From Guyparkeria sp. SCN-R1 (GTDB taxonomy: Bacteria > Pseudomonadota > Gammaproteobacteria > Halothiobacillales > Halothiobacillaceae): a stretch of 64,000 bases of DNA. This document shows, one piece after another, positions 59,860 to 64,000 of this stretch. Positions within the stretch are counted from its first letter, which is position 1, and every line of letters begins with the position of its first letter. A program made the position numbers and the translations under genes. The notes below the pieces were generated by a model that ran no database searches, had not been told where the DNA came from, and worked only from the letters and a program-made list of their open reading frames with translations. The stretch lies in assembly GCF_003932495.1 (NCBI RefSeq), contig NZ_QZMT01000001.1, forward strand, positions 1 to 64,000, in the 5' to 3' direction.

Positions 59860-62800
59860 GCACGGTTTCTGCCTTCCTGACATCGCTGGTCTGGGTGCGA
59901 CGACTGGTGCTGATCGCCGGCTGGTCGGCCGTGCTGTTGGTAATCCTGGCGGCCGTGGCCAGCTGGTGGCTTACCGCCACCCCCGGCGGGGTGCAGTGGG
60001 CCCTGGCCCAGGCCGAGCGGCAGTTGCCGGCGCTATCGGTTGGCGAGTCCCGAGGCACCGTCTGGCGCGGGCTGGTGCTCGAGCAAGTCGAGTGGGCACC
60101 GGAGCAGGGGGCGAGCGCCACCATCGGTGAGGCCCGTTTGCAGATCGATCCGGCGGTCTTGTGGCGCAGGGGGCTGCGTATTCCGGAGCTTGCCGTGCGC
60201 GACGTCCGCATCGACCTGCCGCCGGCCGATCCATCGGCCCCAGCGGGAGAGCCATTCGATCCGACTGATCTTTCCCTGCCACCGATATCGCTTGCGGTCG
60301 AGCGGCTGGTCGTCGATCGGCTGGTGGTCCTGCAGGGCGATCAGCGCTACGAGGTCCCACGCGGACGGCTGGCGGCCTTGCTGGACGCCCGCGTCGAGCG
60401 CCCGCGACTGGAAGTGGATCTCGACGAACTGGACCTGCGCCTGCCCGACGGCGTTCGGCTGGATGGCCGCGCGGCCGTGGCGCTGGAGCCGGCCGGGGAC
60501 ATGCCCTTGATCGGGCACGCCGACTTGCTGCTCGATCATCCGCAGGGCTGGTTGTCCGGCCAGGTCGAGTTCGATGGCGATGTCCTGGGAGAGATGGGAT
60601 TGCACCCTCGGTTGGCTTGGATGGGGGCGGACGGCCTGCCGGCTGCGTTCTGTGGTCGACTGCGTCTTGATCAGGAAATGCTGACGATCGACCAGGTGGT
60701 TGCGGACGTGCTGGGTGGTCGAATGGAATTCTCCGGCACGGCGGGGTGGTCGCCGACCGGGCGGATCGAGTTGACCGGCCGGGGCGAGTCGCTGAATCCG
60801 GCCTGGGCATCGCCGGGGAGCCCGGGGTCGCTCTCGTTCGATTTCAACACCCAACTCGCCGCGGCTGACGGCTGGCTGCCGGTCGAGGGATCGCTATCGG
60901 TAGCCGGCTTGTCGGGCGACCTGGCTGGCGAGTCGATCGAGGCCGTGGATGTCCACCTGCTTCTCGACGACACTCAGGCCGAGGCACGGGTGTCGGGCCG
61001 GGCAGGGGGAGGCGAGCTGCGCGCGGATGGTCGGCTCGATGCCCAACGTCACCTGCGCGCCGACTGGCAGATCGACGCGCTGCCGCTCGCAGGCGGGACG
61101 GAGGGAGCGTATCCGGTGCACCTGGCCAGTCGCGGTCGACTCGATGCCGAGTTGCCGGATTGGAATCGGCCCCTGACCGGCGCCGACTGGTTGTCGGCCG
61201 TTCGGGCACGTCTCGAGGACGGCCGGCTGGAACTGGTCGAACGTCGTGATGACGACCAGCGCCGGGCAGTGACCTTGGAGATTGGCGCCGCGCTGGAAGA
61301 AGGACGGCTTGCGATCGAGCGGTTGAACCTCGCCGCGCCGGGCGCCGTGCTGGATGCCTCCGGGGCAGTGGATCTCGCTCCCGACTGGGCGCAATGGCAA
61401 CTCGATGGCATGCAGGGCAAGCTCGCGGTCCCGGATCTGGCGGCATTGCCCTGGGATCTTGTCGAGCGGCTTCCTGGCGTGGATCTGGCGTCCCTGCAGC
61501 CCGGAATGGCCCGCGGCGCCATACATGTCGAGGTTGCTGCCTCGGGGCCGATCCTCGCTCCGGAAGGACAGCTCGACGCGCGTATCGATCGATTGCGACT
61601 GGCGGGCTATTCCCTCGACCGGGCGCGAACGACGGCGGTGATCGACCCGGTCGACGGGCAGACGCCGTTGGCAGAGCGGCGCATGCAGATATCGCTGGAT
61701 GCCGGTGTGCTTGCACCGGACACGGGCGCGGCGCTGTTCGATCGATTGGCATTCGCGGCGGAGGGGAGTCCGTCAGCGCATCGCGCCACGCTGGAGGTCG
61801 ACGGTCCGGTCGAGTTGCGTCTGGGCGCGCGGGGTGGTTGGCAGCAAGCCGCAGAACAAGAGGCGGCACAAGACATGGGGTGGCAGGGGCAGTTGACCCG
61901 GCTGGATCTGGGGCTGCCCGCTGGGCACCCCTGGCGGCTGCGTGCGCCGGCCGATCTGTGGTTCGGGCCTGAATCGCAGCGACTCGGGTCGTTGTGCCTG
62001 CAGCCTGCCGTCCCGGGCCTTGCCACCGAGGGTACCGGTGCGCTGTGCCTGTCTGGCGAGCGTGCCGGGGAGGTGCTCTCGGCGCAATTGGCTGGGGATC
62101 TGGCGCTGGAGGCATTGTGGCAGCAGTGGCCCGCGCACGAGGGGGCTGCGGTCCAGTGGCCGGGGCGGCTGTCGGTCGATGCCGAGGCACGTGTCGAGGG
62201 CGAGGGACGGTCGGCGAGTGTGGACCTGCGCCTGCCGCCCAGCGAGATCCGGTTTACCGGCCGTGACGACCTCGAGACCGACGCGGATCGCGAAGTGATT
62301 GCCTATCCCGAGACCCGCCTGATGGCCACCCTGGCTGACGAACGAATTGAGGCATCCTTGCAGGGTGGGCTCGAGGATTGGCTGGTGTTCGACGGGCAGG
62401 GCGAGACCAGCCTGGGGGATGGGGCGCTCGATGGGGCGCTCTCGCTCGAGGAGGCCGATCTGGCCCGCTTGTTCGATCTGGTCGATCGCTTGTTCGGTCC
62501 GCTGGATATGCCGATCAGCGATCTTGCCGGGGCACTGAGTGGTCGGCTGGCGGTCTCGGGGCGGCTAGACGCCCCCCGGCTGTCGGGGCAACTGCTGGGC
62601 GAGGATCTGGCGTTCGCCTCGCTGCCCACCGGCACGGATTACCGTGACGGGAGTTTGGAGCTATCGGTCGAGCCCGACGGGGCGCTGCGCCTGACGGGCG
62701 ATTTGCTGGGCGAGGCCGAGACCCCGCCGCGGCCGGTGTTCTCGGCACGCCGTGTCGACGAGGTTGAATCGCCGCCCAGCCGGGGGCGAATCCGGTTGGA

Positions 62801-63800
62801 GGGCGATGGCCATCTCACGGCCTTCAACGACTGGCGACTGGAGGCCGAACTGGGCGGCGAGGCCTTGCCGATACTGCGCCTGCCGACGCTGGCGGTGGAT
62901 GCACGCCCGGCGATCTCGATCGATCTGGCGCCGGATGGCGGACAGCTGGGCGGGGCGATTCACGTGCCCCTGGCGATCGCCAACCTCGGCGAGTTGCCCG
63001 AGAATGCCCGTGGCAACTCTGAGGACCTGGTGATTGTCGGCGAGGAGGCCGAGGAGCAGGGAGCGGCCTACCCATTGACCGGTGACATCGAGGTGATTCT
63101 CGGTGACGAGGTCAGTCTGCGTGGTGAGGGCTTCGCCACGCGCCTGACGGGCGGGCTGGAGATGCGGGTGCGCCCGGGTGAAACACCCGGTGCGTTCGGC
63201 GAGATTCGCTTGAAAGACGGGCGTTACGAGACCTACGGCCAGACGTTGGCGGTGGAACGTGGCCGGCTGATCTTCACCGGGCCACTCACCGCGCCAGGTC
63301 TGGACGTGGTCGCCACCCGGGAGATCAACGACGATGCCGGTACGGTGGTGGGCCTGTCGATTGCCGGCGAGCTGGAATCGCCCGAGACCGAGGTGTTCTC
63401 GCGGCCGCCGACATCGCCCAGCGATGCCCTGTCGCTGTTGCTCACCGGGCGGCGGCTGTCGGCCGGCAGTGACGCCGATGCCTCCCTGCTGCTTAACGCC
63501 ATCGCGGGGTTGGGTATTCGCCAGGGCGATGACCTCGCCCAGCAGGTCAACAGCGTGTTCGGTTTCGATGAGATCGGCCTGACCTCCGATGACGGGGTGG
63601 GCGGTACGCAGTTGAGCGTGGGCAAGCGCATCGGGGAGAATCTGCTGGTCCGCTATGCCGTGGGTGTTTTCGATGGAGTCGGTGAGGTGATCACGCGTTA
63701 TCGCATCAACAAGTTCCTGCACCTGGAATTGTCCAGTGGTGCCGAGGCGCAGTCGGGCGACTTGATCTATCAGATTGACCGCGGTCGGCCGGAGGACTGA
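59856..63800 (+). CDS. tamB: Translocation and assembly module subunit TamB
   Basis: A 1314-residue inner-membrane-anchored, periplasm-spanning AsmA-like protein. One N-terminal membrane helix (LVLIAGWSAVLLVILAAVASWWL) is followed by about 900 residues of repeated beta-strand pattern. The C-terminal DUF490/TamB domain (GEIRLKDGRYETYGQTLAVE, GLSIAGELESPETEVFS, RPPTSPSDALSLLLTG) ends near LIYQIDRGRPED. Bridge-like lipid transport to the outer membrane is the current view of the family. No ATG is present; TTG 59856 overlaps the tamA stop as TTGA and gives a proper N-terminus. Length near E. coli TamB (1259). Confidence 0.92.
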   Translation: MSTVSAFLTSLVWVRRLVLIAGWSAVLLVILAAVASWWLTATPGGVQWALAQAERQLPALSVGESRGTVWRGLVLEQVEWAPEQGASATIGEARLQIDPAVLWRRGLRIPELAVRDVRIDLPPADPSAPAGEPFDPTDLSLPPISLAVERLVVDRLVVLQGDQRYEVPRGRLAALLDARVERPRLEVDLDELDLRLPDGVRLDGRAAVALEPAGDMPLIGHADLLLDHPQGWLSGQVEFDGDVLGEMGLHPRLAWMGADGLPAAFCGRLRLDQEMLTIDQVVADVLGGRMEFSGTAGWSPTGRIELTGRGESLNPAWASPGSPGSLSFDFNTQLAAADGWLPVEGSLSVAGLSGDLAGESIEAVDVHLLLDDTQAEARVSGRAGGGELRADGRLDAQRHLRADWQIDALPLAGGTEGAYPVHLASRGRLDAELPDWNRPLTGADWLSAVRARLEDGRLELVERRDDDQRRAVTLEIGAALEEGRLAIERLNLAAPGAVLDASGAVDLAPDWAQWQLDGMQGKLAVPDLAALPWDLVERLPGVDLASLQPGMARGAIHVEVAASGPILAPEGQLDARIDRLRLAGYSLDRARTTAVIDPVDGQTPLAERRMQISLDAGVLAPDTGAALFDRLAFAAEGSPSAHRATLEVDGPVELRLGARGGWQQAAEQEAAQDMGWQGQLTRLDLGLPAGHPWRLRAPADLWFGPESQRLGSLCLQPAVPGLATEGTGALCLSGERAGEVLSAQLAGDLALEALWQQWPAHEGAAVQWPGRLSVDAEARVEGEGRSASVDLRLPPSEIRFTGRDDLETDADREVIAYPETRLMATLADERIEASLQGGLEDWLVFDGQGETSLGDGALDGALSLEEADLARLFDLVDRLFGPLDMPISDLAGALSGRLAVSGRLDAPRLSGQLLGEDLAFASLPTGTDYRDGSLELSVEPDGALRLTGDLLGEAETPPRPVFSARRVDEVESPPSRGRIRLEGDGHLTAFNDWRLEAELGGEALPILRLPTLAVDARPAISIDLAPDGGQLGGAIHVPLAIANLGELPENARGNSEDLVIVGEEAEEQGAAYPLTGDIEVILGDEVSLRGEGFATRLTGGLEMRVRPGETPGAFGEIRLKDGRYETYGQTLAVERGRLIFTGPLTAPGLDVVATREINDDAGTVVGLSIAGELESPETEVFSRPPTSPSDALSLLLTGRRLSAGSDADASLLLNAIAGLGIRQGDDLAQQVNSVFGFDEIGLTSDDGVGGTQLSVGKRIGENLLVRYAVGVFDGVGEVITRYRINKFLHLELSSGAEAQSGDLIYQIDRGRPED

Positions 63801-63927
63801 TGGGCGCCTCGAAAAACCTGTTGCGCCGCCCGATTGCTGCGTCGCGTGCTTACTCGCTCCTCGCCTATCCAACTGGTATGTCTCGTCGTTCGCTGCGCGG
63901 CTCACGACGGAATTTCGAGGTGCATTG
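63801..63927. repeat. Inverted-repeat block between tamB and the next gene
   Basis: About 127 bp. Ends are inverted: CGCCTCGAAAAACC near 63805 and the reverse complement of CACCTCGAAATTCC near 63909-63922. TGATGGG occurs directly at both outer edges (63798-63804 and 63926-63932), which could be a 7-bp target duplication. The right arm includes GAGGTG, the ribosome site of the next gene, so the fold would hide it. Confidence 0.5.
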
Positions 63928-64000
63928 ATGGGTATCGGTCTTCTGATCGGCCTGGGCCTGATGGCCGCGCTGTCCTACCTGCCCGGCTGGTGGGTGGGGC
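63928..64000 (+). CDS. Start of a membrane protein (truncated by window end)
   Basis: 24 codons read MGIGLLIGLGLMAALSYLPG and continue WWVG before the window ends, a hydrophobic start such as a signal anchor. GAGGTG lies 5 nt before the ATG. The pattern of a short hydrophobic N-terminus plus WWVG is like some small metallopeptidase genes (YugP/zinc metallopeptidase), but this is too short to name. Confidence 0.5.
   Translation, partial: MGIGLLIGLGLMAALSYLPGWWVG

Overview
The window is a 64 kb piece of a GC-rich gammaproteobacterial chromosome, almost entirely coding, with long co-oriented gene blocks and few mobile sequences. The order tsaE, amidase, mutL, miaA, hfq, hflX, hflK, hflC, DUF2065, purA and the order surE, pcm, yqaA, nlpD, rpoS are classic gammaproteobacterial neighbourhoods. 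A hisZ gene between DUF2065 and purA points to a lineage that uses a short HisG plus HisZ (Pseudomonas-like and many sulfur-oxidising gammaproteobacteria). A halophilic or sulfur-oxidising member such as Halothiobacillaceae or Ectothiorhodospiraceae is plausible, but this is inference from gene content, not proof. No rRNA, tRNA, prophage or CRISPR array was seen.

Layout. 1-1383: an IS256-family insertion sequence whose left terminal repeat begins at base 1. 1.4-3.8 kb: SulP anion transporter plus tandem universal stress protein. 3.9-5.5 kb (minus): purC-bioD. 5.6-7.0 kb: an unusual periplasmic TlpA-type thioredoxin with an extra N-terminal domain. 7.1-10.4 kb (minus): mutM, rpmG, rpmB and an SLC13/TrkA-C transporter. 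10.7-25.0 kb (plus): trpS, nnr, tsaE, amidase, mutL, miaA, hfq, hflX, hflK, hflC, DUF2065, hisZ, purA. 25.2-30.6 kb (plus): rpsP-rimM-trmD-rplS, htpG, lpxC. 30.7-40.6 kb: receiver protein, flavin-reductase-like protein, divergent dciA/secA, an atypical glycosyltransferase-like ORF, a DUF945 protein, argJ, a Nudix-ThiE fusion and a FixH-like protein. 40.6-46.3 kb: Smr protein, surE-pcm-yqaA-nlpD-rpoS, a MarR regulator. 46.4-56 kb: mostly minus strand, with pepA, a sodium/solute symporter with its DUF4212 small subunit and a cNMP/CBS/DUF294 signalling protein, HbpS/GlcG protein, cation diffusion facilitator and a CnoX-like thioredoxin. 56.2-63.8 kb (plus): parE, tamA, tamB, then the first codons of a further membrane protein.

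How the genes work together. The 10.7-25 kb block combines translation and tRNA modification (trpS, tsaE, miaA), metabolite repair (nnr), mismatch repair (mutL), RNA regulation (hfq), ribosome rescue (hflX) and membrane proteolysis control (hflKC). The amidase at 14 kb and the degenerate NlpD-like activator at 43 kb are candidate partners in cell separation. TamA and TamB form the outer-membrane assembly and lipid-transport module.

The most unusual feature is a pair of elements of identical length (267 bp each) at 50642-50908 and 53508-53774. Both have the same internal plan: long terminal palindrome, 98-nt arm, 9-nt spacer, 96-nt arm, terminal palindrome. Their sequences have diverged while pairing is kept. 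One sits exactly between two convergent genes and supplies the edge of both stop codons. Related solo ends occur at 8549-8584 and 55872-55926. I do not recognise this as a named family. Other repeats are GTAG-type REP sequences (7001; inverted pair 54788-54856) and a small inverted-repeat block with a possible 7-bp duplication between tamB and the last gene.
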